From Bacillota bacterium (lineage in GTDB: Bacteria; Bacillota_E; Sulfobacillia; Sulfobacillales; JAIMBI01), in assembly GCA_021828405.1 (NCBI GenBank), contig JAKARZ010000025.1, forward strand, positions 1-28,686: a stretch of DNA of 28,686 nt, written 5' to 3'. Positions 7,936 through 16,057 of the stretch are shown here, piece by piece (the stretch's first letter is position 1; each line of letters begins with the position of its first letter). Below the pieces are notes generated by a model. It was not told the origin of the DNA. It made no database searches and saw only the letters and a list, made by a program, of their open reading frames with translations. A program made the translations under genes and the position numbers.

Positions 7936-7968
7936 CTACTTGTCAAGTAGGCCTCATGCCGGTATGAT
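7936..7968 (+). promoter_or_regulatory. LysR-gene promoter overlapped by a palindromic operator
   Basis: TTGTCA (7940-7945), a 17-base spacer and TATGAT (7963-7968) give a strong promoter (5/6 and 5/6) for the regulator at 8014. The -35 sits inside the 15-bp perfect dyad CTACTTG-T-CAAGTAG (7936-7950). The same dyad presents TTGACA on the minus strand, in position to be a -35 for the divergent permease. GCATG and CATGC flank it as an outer dyad (7931-7935 and 7955-7959). One bound protein could control both genes. Confidence 0.65.
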
Positions 7969-8013
7969 TTGGAGGGCGTGAGCCCGGGCGCGTCCACGTC
8001 TAGGAGGTGGCGG

Positions 8014-8952
8014 GTGGAACTTCAGGACTTGGCCCTGTTCAAGTCGATCGTCGAGTGCGGCAGCATGACGCGCGCGGCGGAAGCGTACGGGATGACTCAG
8101 CCGTCGGTGAGCCGTCACCTGCAGCGACTGGAGCAAGAGGTGGGTGCGCTTTTGATCGACCGAGCCGGCGCACCGCTGTCGCCGACACCCGAGGGGCGCC
8201 ACTTTCTCGCGTTTGCAGAGTCGGTGCTGGGCGAGTGGGTCGGCCTGCAGGAGCAGTTGGGCCTACCGGACAGCATCACCGGGGAGCTGCGTGTGGGGGT
8301 GGCCGCCTCGTATGCGAATGGCGCAGCACTGGCGCGGTGGACGGGGCGCTTTGCGGAGAAGTACCGAGGGGTACGCCCGCGCGTCCTGTCCATGGATTCG
8401 CAGGCCGTGGAAGCGGCGGTCGTGCAGCATCGGGTGGCGGCGGGCTTCACGGAGTACCCGCCGCAGGACTGTTGCTTGGAGAGCCTCCCGGTGGAGCGCG
8501 ACACGTTGGTGCTGGTGACACCCACCACCGGCCCGTGGGCCAGCCTCACGGACCCGGTGAGCCCGGACGCTTTGTCCGCCATGCCGTTTGTGCGGCGCGA
8601 GCGCGGTAGTGGCGTGTGGGAGGCGGTGGAGAGGGCTTTGGCCGCCGCCGGCCGGGCTCCCCGCCTCAACGTGGTCAGGGACGCCGACTCGCTGGAGGCG
8701 ACGCTGGCAGCCGTGGGGGCGGGGGTGGGGGCGAGCTTCGTGTCGACTGCCCTGCTTGTGGGCCGCGGCACGTCCGAGCTTCGGTCGTTTCATGTTCGCG
8801 GGGTTGTGCTGCGGCGCCAGGCGTACCTGGTGTACGATCCCACCGTGCTGATGCGCGATCCCTTGGCCGCCTTGTTCTGTCGATTCATCGAACAGGCGGC
8901 AGACGACGAGGTCGTGGCGGCTGGCCCGGCGCGGCCGCGGCGCATCGGCTGA
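8014..8952 (+). CDS. LysR-family transcriptional regulator
   Basis: This encodes a 312-residue LysR-type regulator. The winged helix-turn-helix occupies residues 1-60: LFKSIVECGSMTRAAEAYGM, then TQPSVSRHLQRLEQEVGALL, with the usual wing (DRAGAPLSPTPEG). The substrate-binding domain (about 90-295) has GELRVGVAASYANG and a well-kept two-lobe pattern ending YDPTVLMRDPLAALFCRFIEQ. The effector is unknown; this subgroup includes CysB/CbbR-like regulators with small anionic effectors. The GTG at 8014 has AGGAGG 6 bases upstream, which decides against the longer frame from 7969. It reads away from the permease and is followed, after 57 bp, by thioredoxin on the same strand. Autoregulation through the dyad over its -35 is likely. 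Confidence 0.88.
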   Translation: MELQDLALFKSIVECGSMTRAAEAYGMTQPSVSRHLQRLEQEVGALLIDRAGAPLSPTPEGRHFLAFAESVLGEWVGLQEQLGLPDSITGELRVGVAASYANGAALARWTGRFAEKYRGVRPRVLSMDSQAVEAAVVQHRVAAGFTEYPPQDCCLESLPVERDTLVLVTPTTGPWASLTDPVSPDALSAMPFVRRERGSGVWEAVERALAAAGRAPRLNVVRDADSLEATLAAVGAGVGASFVSTALLVGRGTSELRSFHVRGVVLRRQAYLVYDPTVLMRDPLAALFCRFIEQAADDEVVAAGPARPRRIG

Positions 8953-9009
8953 CGGCGGGCGTTTCGGGCACGATCAGCATGCCGATGCCGGGCGGGAAGG
9001 GATGGTTCG

Positions 9010-9324
9010 ATGAGCGATGTGATGGAGATGGGGCGGGCCACGTTTGATGAAGCGCTGTCGGCGGGGCGTCCGCTGGTCGTGGATTTCTGGGCACCCTGGT
9101 GTGGGCCCTGTCGGGTGCTGTCGCCGCTGGTTGAAGAAGTTGCCGCCGAACAGAGAGGATCCATCACCGTGGGTAAGGTGAACGTGGACGAGCAGCCGGA
9201 CCTGGCCAGCCGTTACGGCATCATGAGCATCCCCTCCGTGATTCGGTTCGACGGTGGCCAGGAGACTCACCGCGTGGTGGGGGCGGTGACCAAGCCCGAG
9301 TTGCTGCGCCGCTTGGGCCTGTAG
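9010..9324 (+). CDS. trxA: Thioredoxin
   Basis: This is a 104-residue classical thioredoxin with the active site FWAPWCGPCRVLSP (Cys about 33 and 36), the Asp-containing strand VVDF, the conserved KVNVDEQPDLASRYGIMSIPSV and the cis-proline in SIPSV. It reduces protein disulfides using thioredoxin reductase and NADPH. It could supply electrons to the APS reductase (21009-21707) and to the two UGA-containing redoxins in this window; that link is inferred. Both active-site codons are ordinary TGT, which contrasts with the UGA codons in the other two thioredoxin-fold genes. Confidence 0.93.
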   Translation: MSDVMEMGRATFDEALSAGRPLVVDFWAPWCGPCRVLSPLVEEVAAEQRGSITVGKVNVDEQPDLASRYGIMSIPSVIRFDGGQETHRVVGAVTKPELLRRLGL

Positions 9325-9396
9325 CGCCGATCCAAATCCGGTGCCAGGCGGGCTAGGGCAGAGGACACGATCCGATGACACCGAGGAGGGATGGGG

Positions 9397-9804
9397 ATGG
9401 CAGAAGTCGGGGCGACCAGCAAGGGCACCCACTACACCGTGGCCGAAGCGGGTGACTTGGGTGAGTTGGAGAAAAAAGAATTTATCGCCCAGACGCTCGG
9501 ATTCACGGGCATGCAGGTGTCGCTGAACCGAGCGCTGCCGGGTCAGGCGGCGCCTTACCTGCACGCCCACCGCCAGCATGAAGAACTGTACCTGTTCCTG
9601 GGGGGAACGGGAGAATTTCAAGTGGATGGTGACGTGTTGCCGGTCAAGCCCGGCACCATGATTCGGGTGGCGCCGGAAGGGCGCCGGGCGTGGCGCAACA
9701 ACTCGTCCGGCGATCTGCTGTTCATTGTCGTCCAGGCCAACGTGGGGAGTCTCACCGGCCAAGACGGCATACGCTTGGACGGAGACCCGTCCTGGCCCGG
9801 ATAA
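9397..9804 (+). CDS. Cupin-domain protein
   Basis: This is a 135-residue single cupin. The first metal-binding motif is PYLHAHRQHEELYLFLGGTGEFQVDG (about 46-71, three His and a Glu) and the second is VKPGTMIRVAPEGRRAWRN (about 76-94), where the usual motif 2 histidine looks replaced, so metal binding may be incomplete. Small cupins of this kind are isomerases, dioxygenases or binding proteins and the reaction cannot be told. The ATG at 9397 is 7 bases after GGAGG; another ATG at 9391 abuts the ribosome site and is less likely. It follows thioredoxin on the same strand and ends before a strong hairpin. Confidence 0.75.
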   Translation: MAEVGATSKGTHYTVAEAGDLGELEKKEFIAQTLGFTGMQVSLNRALPGQAAPYLHAHRQHEELYLFLGGTGEFQVDGDVLPVKPGTMIRVAPEGRRAWRNNSSGDLLFIVVQANVGSLTGQDGIRLDGDPSWPG

Positions 9805-9850
9805 AAGCTGCCGCCGCGCCCCATGCTGTCGGGGCAATCAGCATTATCCT

Positions 9851-9889
9851 TAGGAAGGACGCGCACCCCGAGGGTGCGCGTCCTTCCTA
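9851..9889. terminator. Perfect 18-bp hairpin, probable bidirectional terminator
   Basis: Bases 9851-9868 pair fully with 9872-9889 around a CGA loop, giving 18 uninterrupted base pairs. It lies between the convergent ends of the cupin (9804) and oligopeptidase B (9909). There is no T run on either side, so it may act mainly by structure, or as an RNA-stabilising or decay-blocking stem. Confidence 0.75.
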
Positions 9890-9908
9890 ATTCGGTTCTA
9901 TCCGGGTA

Positions 9909-11999
9909 CTATTGGTCGATGCCCAGCTGATGTAGCACAAAGGCATCTTCGTGGGCACGGTCCCGAAGCCGGTTGTATCGTCCGGACGGGCCGCCGTGGC
10001 CGGCGCCCATTTCCGTCTTCAGCACGAGGACGTGGCGGTCGGTCTTCGTGGCCCGGAGCCGCGCCACCCACTTGGCCGGCTCGAAGTACCCCACGCGCGG
10101 ATCGTTCAAGCCCGTGTGGACGTAGAGGTGGGGATAGGCCTCCGCGGCCACGTTGTCGTACGGGCTGTAGGTGGCCATGTAGGCAAACGCGGCGGGGTCG
10201 TGGGGGTCGCCCCACTCGTCCCACTCCAGGCTGGTCAGCGGAATCGTGTCGTCCAGCATGGTGGTCAGCACGTCGACGAAAGGTACGCCCGCCACGATGA
10301 CGGCAAAAAGCTCGGGTGCCAGGTTGGCGACGGCACCCATCAGGAGACCGCCGGCGCTGCGCCCGCGGGCCGCCAGGCGCGCGGGTGTGGTGTAGCCCCG
10401 CTCCACCAGGGCCTGGGCCGAGTCCACGAAGTCCGTAAACGTATTGCGCTTGTGCATGAGCTTGCCGTCCTCATACCAGGCGCGGCCGCGTTCGCCCCCA
10501 CCGCGCACGTGGGCGATGCCCATTATGACGCCCCGGTCCAGCAGGGGCAGTCGCGCGCTGGAGAAGTGCGGATCCGACGTGATCCCGTAGGACCCATAGC
10601 CGTCCAGGATCAAGGGGGCGGGTCCTTGGTCGCGTGCGCCGCGCCGGTACACGAGGCTGATGGGCACCTGGGTCCGCCCATCGCGGGCCGTGGCGGCCAC
10701 CCGCTCCTGGACGTAGTCCTGGGGTTGGTAGCCGCCCAGCACGGGCTCCTGCTTCAAGAGCACGCGCGTAAGGTCCGCCAGCGTGAGCTCGTACACCGAC
10801 GGCGGGGTGACGAGCGATTCATAGCGCACCAGCGCGACGCGAGCCGGGTACGCCCGGTTGTCGCCCGGCGAGACCGCATAAAGGTCCTCGGGCCAACTGA
10901 CGCGTCGGAGGCCGTCGTGGTCCAGCGCCCACACCTGGGTGAGCCCGTCTTCGCGCCCCGACACCAGCACCGCGTCGCCCAGCGGCAGGACGTCATCCAA
11001 GGGGCGGCCCGCCTGATGGCCGATCAGCTCCGTCCATGCCGACGGGTTGTCAAGCTGGGTCAGCGGCGCCGCCAGCAACTTCATGTCCAGCGCGTGGTCG
11101 TCGGTGAGCACCAGCAGCACGTCATTCCAATGCTCAAGGGTGTACCGGACGCCGCGCCGGCGCGGCTGGAACACATGCCACGTGCGGTCCACCCCAAGAG
11201 TGTCCAGGTAGCGCACCTCGTGGGTCGTGGTGCTGTGGGAGGTTGCGAAGAGGAAGCGGCCACTCTGGGACCGCCCCACGTGAAGCGTGTAGGTGGTGTC
11301 GGTCTCGTCGTAGACGACCTCGTCCTCGGAGGCGTCGGTGCCCAGCCGGTGGCGCACCAGGCGGTGGGCCCGCTGCGTGGTCGGGTCGACCGTGATGCAG
11401 TACAGGGCATCCCCCTGGGGATCCCACTCGACGCTGCCCCCAAGCGTCACGTCGTCCCGCGTGTCCGCAAGCATCTCGCCGGTCGCGAGGTTCTTGACGT
11501 GCAACGTGTAGCGGTCAGTGCCGGTCTGGTTGTCCAGATAAGCCAAGAGCATGTGATCGGGACTCACGCGCTGGACCGTCAGACTGTAAAAGTCTTTCCC
11601 CGCCGCCAACGCGTTTTGGTCCAGCAGCACCTCTTCGGGCGCCGCGTCCAATTCGCTGCGGGACCTCGCGCGCTTGCGCGCAAAGATGGGGTACGCCGCC
11701 CCCTCTTCGGTGCGCCGATAGTAGAAGTACGGCCCATCCTGCACCGGCACCTCCACATCGGTTTGCTGGATGCGGGCCAGCTGTTCTTCGTACAGGCGCT
11801 GGGCCATCGGCTTGAGCGGCGCCATCACGGCGTCGTAGTAGGCGTTTTCTTCGGTGAGATATTGGATCACGGCGGGATTGTCCCGCTCGCGGAGCCAGTA
11901 GTAGTCGTCGGGGCGGGACACGCCGTGCAGGACGTGCGGGTGTGGGATGCGCGGCGCCACGGGTGCCGGCCCATCGGGCTGCGCGAACATGTTGGGCAA
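9909..11999 (-). CDS. ptrB: Oligopeptidase B-type serine peptidase (S9A)
   Basis: This encodes a 696-residue prolyl-oligopeptidase-family enzyme that cleaves short peptides, in the B group after Arg or Lys. The N-terminus PHVLHGVSRPDDYYWLRERDNP is the family opening, and a seven-bladed propeller domain (about 75-410) follows. The alpha/beta-hydrolase domain has LILDGYGSYG, the HVRGGGERGRAWYEDGK segment, the nucleophile elbow GRSAGG (Ser about 548), the Asp in GLNDPRVGYFEPAKW (about 633) and the His in GAGHGGPSGRY (about 668). The length is normal. No signal peptide is seen, so it acts in the cytosol. The TTG at 11999 is 11 bases from AAGGA; the ATG at 11990 is an alternative. It is divergent from the EamA transporter. 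Confidence 0.93.
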   Translation of the reverse strand: MPNMFAQPDGPAPVAPRIPHPHVLHGVSRPDDYYWLRERDNPAVIQYLTEENAYYDAVMAPLKPMAQRLYEEQLARIQQTDVEVPVQDGPYFYYRRTEEGAAYPIFARKRARSRSELDAAPEEVLLDQNALAAGKDFYSLTVQRVSPDHMLLAYLDNQTGTDRYTLHVKNLATGEMLADTRDDVTLGGSVEWDPQGDALYCITVDPTTQRAHRLVRHRLGTDASEDEVVYDETDTTYTLHVGRSQSGRFLFATSHSTTTHEVRYLDTLGVDRTWHVFQPRRRGVRYTLEHWNDVLLVLTDDHALDMKLLAAPLTQLDNPSAWTELIGHQAGRPLDDVLPLGDAVLVSGREDGLTQVWALDHDGLRRVSWPEDLYAVSPGDNRAYPARVALVRYESLVTPPSVYELTLADLTRVLLKQEPVLGGYQPQDYVQERVAATARDGRTQVPISLVYRRGARDQGPAPLILDGYGSYGITSDPHFSSARLPLLDRGVIMGIAHVRGGGERGRAWYEDGKLMHKRNTFTDFVDSAQALVERGYTTPARLAARGRSAGGLLMGAVANLAPELFAVIVAGVPFVDVLTTMLDDTIPLTSLEWDEWGDPHDPAAFAYMATYSPYDNVAAEAYPHLYVHTGLNDPRVGYFEPAKWVARLRATKTDRHVLVLKTEMGAGHGGPSGRYNRLRDRAHEDAFVLHQLGIDQ

Positions 12000-12144
12000 G
12001 ATGTTACACTTCCTTCAAGCCGCGCTGAGATGAGTGCGGCGCAATTGGAACGGCTCCTCTGATATCGTTCGCGGCGCGCGGGCGGGTTCCTGCCCAAGGA
12101 GGCTCGGGGTCGTCCGCCCGCGTCGGGTGGAGGGAGCAAAGAGG

Positions 12145-13032
12145 ATGCCGGACCGCACGACGCCTGCGTCCATCGGCGCCACGTTGCTGTTTTGGTCGTC
12201 GGCGTTTGCCGGGATTCGGAGCGCCCTCATCGGGCTGTCGCCCGGCCACCTACTTCTGCTGCGGTTCGGCATCGCGTCCGTGGTACTGCTGGGTTGGACC
12301 CGCGCGATCCGGTTGCCGTGGCCGCCGGTGCGGCTCTGGGGCCGCCTCGCCGTGACTGGCGTGGTGGGGATCTCTGTCTACCAGGGCTGCCTCACCTTTG
12401 GCGAGCAGATGGTCCCAGCCGGCACCGCGAGCTTCATTGTGGCGACGGCGCCGGTGTTCACGGCCCTGCTCGCGGCCTGGTGGCTCCGGGAGCGAATTTC
12501 GCGCCGGGCGCGGCTCGGCCTCGGCGTGAGCCTCGCGGGCGTGGGGCTCATCAGCTTTGGAACGGGGTCGGCGGCGTTTCACCAGAGTGCCCTGCTGATT
12601 GTGGTGTCGGCCGCGGCCACCGCCATCTTCTTCGTGGCGCAGAAGCCACTGCTGGCGCACTATCCGCCGCTCGCGGTGACAGCGTGGGTGACATGGGCCG
12701 GCACGCTGCCGCTCCTGGTATTTGCACCGGGGCTGGTGGCCAACGTGGCCGCCGCCCCGCCCGCCTCGCTCTGGTCCGTTGCCTATCTGGGCGTGCTTCC
12801 GGCGGCGGTGGCCTATGCGCTGTGGGCCCACGCTCTCCAGCGGCGGCCAGCCGGGCAGGTGTCCAGTTGGCTCTACCTCAACCCTTTTCTTGCGACCGCC
12901 ATCGGGTGGGCCTGGCTGGGGGAGGTGCCGGCCTGGACAGCGCTTGCCGGCGGGGGCGTCGTGATCGCCGGCGTGGTGCTGGTGAACGGGCGGCCGGCGC
13001 GCGCCCGCACGCCGCCGCCCCCCAATTCGTAA
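12145..13032 (+). CDS. EamA/DMT-family transporter
   Basis: This is a 295-residue membrane protein with about ten transmembrane helices in two EamA repeats. The first repeat starts TPASIGATLLFWSSAFAGIR and includes ISVYQGCLTFGEQMVPAGTA and FIVATAPVFTALLAAWWLRE. The second ends WLYLNPFLATAIGWAWLGEVP, the usual helix 9-10 segment. Family members export amino acids or other metabolites; the substrate is unknown. The ATG at 12145 lies close to a GGAGGGAGCAAAGAGG purine stretch. The longer frame back to 12034 lacks a ribosome site and hydrophobic character. It stands alone, divergent from oligopeptidase B. Confidence 0.88.
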   Translation: MPDRTTPASIGATLLFWSSAFAGIRSALIGLSPGHLLLLRFGIASVVLLGWTRAIRLPWPPVRLWGRLAVTGVVGISVYQGCLTFGEQMVPAGTASFIVATAPVFTALLAAWWLRERISRRARLGLGVSLAGVGLISFGTGSAAFHQSALLIVVSAAATAIFFVAQKPLLAHYPPLAVTAWVTWAGTLPLLVFAPGLVANVAAAPPASLWSVAYLGVLPAAVAYALWAHALQRRPAGQVSSWLYLNPFLATAIGWAWLGEVPAWTALAGGGVVIAGVVLVNGRPARARTPPPPNS

Positions 13033-13035
13033 TGC

Positions 13036-13064
13036 TTGACGCGCATAGGGGCACCTGTTACACC
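13036..13064 (+). promoter_or_regulatory. Probable promoter of the small membrane protein and fused ABC gene
   Basis: TTGACG (13036-13041) is followed after 17 bases by TACACC (13059-13064). The -35 is good (5/6) and the -10 weak (3/6). It lies 35 bases before the ATG at 13099, in the gap after the EamA gene, and is the only candidate there. Confidence 0.4.
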
Positions 13065-13098
13065 TAGTGCGACAGTCGGGCAGTGAGGGAGGCGCGCC

Positions 13099-13551
13099 AT
13101 GGACCGAACGATCGGCCAGTGGCTCTGGGTCGCGGCCGGCATTGGGGTGGTGGTGTCGCTGGCGGTCTGGATCCTCGGGGCCCAGCCGCTGGCGGGGTAC
13201 ATCGGGGACGTCCTGCAATTGGCGCTCTTGGTGGTGGCGTTCTTGGTGGGGCGCCGCGCCGTGCGGGAGCGGCGGCGCCCCGGGTGGCTCGGGGGCCTCG
13301 CGGGGGTCGTGGGGGGTTTGGTCGGCACCCTGGGCGACTTTGGCGTGCGGGTGTCGGCGTCGCGATTCCACACCGTGGTGAGCGGCGGCCACACCGTGAC
13401 CGCCGCCCAGCAGGCGGCGGTGGCCAACAGCATCGGCGGCCGGCTAGCGGAACTCGTGGTGCTGAGCTTGGTCATGGGAATATTGGGCATCATCGCGGGG
13501 ACGATCGGCGGCGCCACGAGCCGGCCGCCCGGTGCACCGCGTGCCGTCTGA
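13099..13551 (+). CDS. Small membrane protein of unknown function
   Basis: This is a 150-residue protein with three or four hydrophobic segments: WLWVAAGIGVVVSLAVWILG (about 8-27), GDVLQLALLVVAFLVG (about 36-51), WLGGLAGVVGGLVGTLG (about 63-79) and ELVVLSLVMGILGIIAGTIGG (about 117-137), separated by a basic loop RRAVRERRRP. No family is recognised. GGGAGG is 7 bases before the ATG. Its 3' end overlaps the start of the fused ABC gene by 20 bp, so the two are probably co-translated and it may help or regulate that transporter. Confidence 0.75.
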   Translation: MDRTIGQWLWVAAGIGVVVSLAVWILGAQPLAGYIGDVLQLALLVVAFLVGRRAVRERRRPGWLGGLAGVVGGLVGTLGDFGVRVSASRFHTVVSGGHTVTAAQQAAVANSIGGRLAELVVLSLVMGILGIIAGTIGGATSRPPGAPRAV

Positions 13552-15574
13552 GGGCCGCCAGGATTCCCGCGCGCGGCGCGGCGTCGCGCTGGTGTTGGAC
13601 GGGGTCCGTAAAGAGTACCCTCGCGGCCAGGAAGTCGTTTCCGCTCTGCTCGACGTGTCGCTTGCCCTGGAGCCCGGCCACCTGACGCTCATCCTCGGCC
13701 CTTCCGGCGGCGGCAAGTCGACCCTCCTGCAGCTGCTGGGGGGAATGGACCGCCCAACGGCGGGCCACATCTGGGCCGACGGAGTGGATCTCACCCAGTT
13801 GGCCCCCGACCGCCTGTCGGCGTGGCGGCGGGACAGCGTGGGGTTTGTGTTCCAGTCGTTCTACCTGCTGCCGCACCATGACGCGGCGGAGAACGCGGCG
13901 TTGCCGCTGCTGCTGGACGGCAAGCCGCGGGTGGTGCGCCGCCGCCGGGCGGAAGAGTTGCTGGACCGCTTGGGCTTGGCGAATCGGGCCCGCCACCGGC
14001 CCAATCAGTTGTCGGGCGGCCAGGCTCAACGGGTGGCGATTGCGCGCGCCCTAGCCAACGATCCTCCGGTGATCCTGGCGGACGAGCCGTCGGGCAACCT
14101 CGACACCGAGAGTGGCGAGGGCATCCTGGAGGCTTTGGAGCAGCTGGCGCATGAAGACGGCCGCACCGTCGTGCTGGTGTCCCACAACCCCGACTTCGTG
14201 TCGCGGGCGGACCGCGTCATTCGCCTGCGCGACGGGCGCATCCAGGACGATTCCGATCCGCGGCCCGTCACGGTGCCCAAAGCGGAGACCTTTCGGCCGA
14301 TGAGAGCCGGGCCCCGCTTGGCCGCCCTCGTGGCGGAGGCGGTGGCCTCTGTGCGGCGGCGCGCATGGCGATCCGTGCTGACGGCGCTGGGGGTGGCGAT
14401 CGGGGTGGCGGCCGTGGTGCTGCTGGTGGGCATCGGGCAGGGACTCGAGCACCGGGTTGTGCAGGGAACCTTGCAGCAGGCCTCGCTCAACACCGTGATG
14501 GTGAGTCCCACCCAATCGTCCAACGCCCTGTCGCTGACCCAGGTGGGGTCCTCGTCCACGGTGGTGCATCCCATCACCGCCCAGAGTGTGGCGCGGTTTA
14601 GCCATCTGCCGGGCGTGGTGGGCGCGTACGGCACCGCGCAGTTCCTGGGCCAACTCGCCGAGGGCTCCCGCAGCATCTCGGTGGTGGTGCAGGGGCTGCC
14701 GCCGCGCACCTTATGGCACCGGGCGACGCTGCCGCCCCTCCTGTTTGGGCATCTGGCGGTGCCCGGCCGCTCCCAGGCGGTGCTGGACCAGGCGTCGGTC
14801 GACGCCCTGTTCGGCCTGAAGAAGGGCCAAGAGCGCCGCGCGTTGGGACGAAAGTTTACCGTGCGGCTGTCCACCGAGCTGGGCGGTGCCACGGGGGCCA
14901 GTTTTTCCGGAGTCAACAGCCAGGTAGAGTCGGCCGTGACCCTGACGCTGGTGGGCATCGCCAAACCCGGGTTCAGCTCGGTGCTCGACGTGAGCGCTGC
15001 GCGTGTGTACCGGTGGCTTGAGGAAAATCGCGCACCCCACCAACCCCTGACGTACGGTGGGGCGATTGTGCTCGCGCAGCATGCGTCGCTGGTCAGCGGG
15101 CTGGCCGCGAGGATTCATCGTATGGGATACGGCGTCACGACGACCGCGTCGATCATTCATTCGATCCAAAGCGCGTTCAGCGTTCTGGAAACGGGACTCG
15201 GCATTCTCGGAGGCATTGCGCTGGTGGAGTCGGGCCTCATGATCGGGGTCGTGATGGGCATGGCTGTGCTGGAGCGCCGACGGGAGATCGGGATCTGGCG
15301 CGCCGTGGGTGCGCGGCGGCGCGACATCTTTGTGCTGTTTCTGGCGGAAGCGCTCGTAATCGGGGCCGCCGGCGGCGCGGTCGGCGACCTGGCGGCCCTG
15401 GGCCTCGGGAGCCTGGGCGCCCTGGTGTTTCATGTACCGGCGCTGTTTTATCTGCCAATCGGCCTGCTGCTGCTGGGCCTTGGGTTTGGGGCCGCGATGG
15501 CGACCGTGGCCGGCCTCATTCCGGCAAGCCAGGGGGCGCGCCTGTCACCGGTGGAGGCGCTCCGCACCGACTGA
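13532..15574 (+). CDS. MacB-like fused ABC ATPase and FtsX-type permease
   Basis: This is a 680-residue fusion. The ATPase (about 20-245) has Walker A LGPSGGGKSTLL, the Q loop FVFQSFYLLP, the signature LSGGQAQRVAIARAL, Walker B VILADEPSGNLD and the switch His in VLVSHNPD. The permease begins with a helix near 285 (SVLTALGVAIGVAAVVLLVGIGQGL), then a large extracytoplasmic domain (about 310-550), then three helices near the end with ERRREIGIWRAVGARRRDI and IPASQGARLSPVEALR, the MacB/FtsX hallmark. MacB-type proteins are mechanotransmitters exporting peptides, lipids or antibiotics rather than classic channels. The GTG at 13532 lies inside the previous gene without a strong ribosome site, so coupled translation is likely; a GTG at 13541 is an alternative. 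The paired unfused set at 17170-20518 may be a paralogous system. Confidence 0.88.
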   Translation: MHRVPSEGRQDSRARRGVALVLDGVRKEYPRGQEVVSALLDVSLALEPGHLTLILGPSGGGKSTLLQLLGGMDRPTAGHIWADGVDLTQLAPDRLSAWRRDSVGFVFQSFYLLPHHDAAENAALPLLLDGKPRVVRRRRAEELLDRLGLANRARHRPNQLSGGQAQRVAIARALANDPPVILADEPSGNLDTESGEGILEALEQLAHEDGRTVVLVSHNPDFVSRADRVIRLRDGRIQDDSDPRPVTVPKAETFRPMRAGPRLAALVAEAVASVRRRAWRSVLTALGVAIGVAAVVLLVGIGQGLEHRVVQGTLQQASLNTVMVSPTQSSNALSLTQVGSSSTVVHPITAQSVARFSHLPGVVGAYGTAQFLGQLAEGSRSISVVVQGLPPRTLWHRATLPPLLFGHLAVPGRSQAVLDQASVDALFGLKKGQERRALGRKFTVRLSTELGGATGASFSGVNSQVESAVTLTLVGIAKPGFSSVLDVSAARVYRWLEENRAPHQPLTYGGAIVLAQHASLVSGLAARIHRMGYGVTTTASIIHSIQSAFSVLETGLGILGGIALVESGLMIGVVMGMAVLERRREIGIWRAVGARRRDIFVLFLAEALVIGAAGGAVGDLAALGLGSLGALVFHVPALFYLPIGLLLLGLGFGAAMATVAGLIPASQGARLSPVEALRTD

Positions 15575-15579
15575 CGCAC

Positions 15580-15897
15580 TCAGCGGCGGATGACAAACGG
15601 GGGTACCACCGCCGAGTGCGCGTGGCGAACCGGCACCGCGCGCGACTGGACGCTCCGCACATCGGCCAAGGGTGGCCCGTGGTGCAGGATCTGAGCAAAT
15701 CGGCGTACGGCGGCCGGCTCTCCTTCGACTTCGGCCTCGACGAGGTCGCCCGTGCCCCGGTTCATCACGTACCCCGACAAGCCCAAATCGTTGGCGGCCT
15801 GTGCCGCCCAGGCCCGAAACCCGACGCCCTGGACGCGGCCCCGCACCAGTAGATGCAGTCGCAGGCGGGGTGGACGCACCTTGTCATCGTGTGCCAT
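15580..15897 (-). CDS. acyP: Acylphosphatase
   Basis: This is a 105-residue acylphosphatase, which hydrolyses carboxyl-phosphate bonds such as in acetyl phosphate or carbamoyl phosphate. The motif LLVRGRVQGVGFRAWAAQAA contains the catalytic Arg that binds phosphate (GVGFR), and GYVMNRGTGDLVEAEVEG contains the catalytic Asn. The C-terminal part after DVRSVQSRAVP is not well conserved. The ATG at 15897 follows GGAGAGGAGCTTGGG; the extended frame upstream to 16041 is not family-like. It is convergent with the fused ABC gene, only 5 bases apart, and divergent from a membrane protein. Confidence 0.88.
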   Translation of the reverse strand: MAHDDKVRPPRLRLHLLVRGRVQGVGFRAWAAQAANDLGLSGYVMNRGTGDLVEAEVEGEPAAVRRFAQILHHGPPLADVRSVQSRAVPVRHAHSAVVPPFVIRR

Positions 15898-15953
15898 CCC
15901 AAGCTCCTCTCCGGTTACTTCCTTGCATCGGCCCACCGGGATGAGCCGTTGAC

Positions 15954-15967
15954 CCATTGTACAATGG
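15954..15967. promoter_or_regulatory. Perfect 14-bp palindrome between divergent genes
   Basis: CCATTGTACAATGG is fully self-complementary and reads TACAAT, a good -10 hexamer, on both strands. It lies 57 bases before the acylphosphatase start and 91 bases before the membrane-protein start. It may be an operator, a symmetric -10 used in both directions, or both. No good -35 is found at 17 bases on either side, so an activator might be needed. Confidence 0.5.
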
Positions 15968-16057
15968 TGGCACAGGCCGCGCATCTGGCTAATGCGGAGC
16001 ATCGCCCAGGGTGAGGAAATCGGTCGGATCACGCGGAACAAAGGAGGGTCGGGCGGC

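Noticed and set aside
9951..12062. Very long open frame on the plus strand, opposite oligopeptidase B
   Set aside because: It is the antisense shadow of a clear S9 peptidase in high-GC DNA. It has no family motif and its composition is rich in Arg, Val, Gly and His, as expected for reverse-frame reading.
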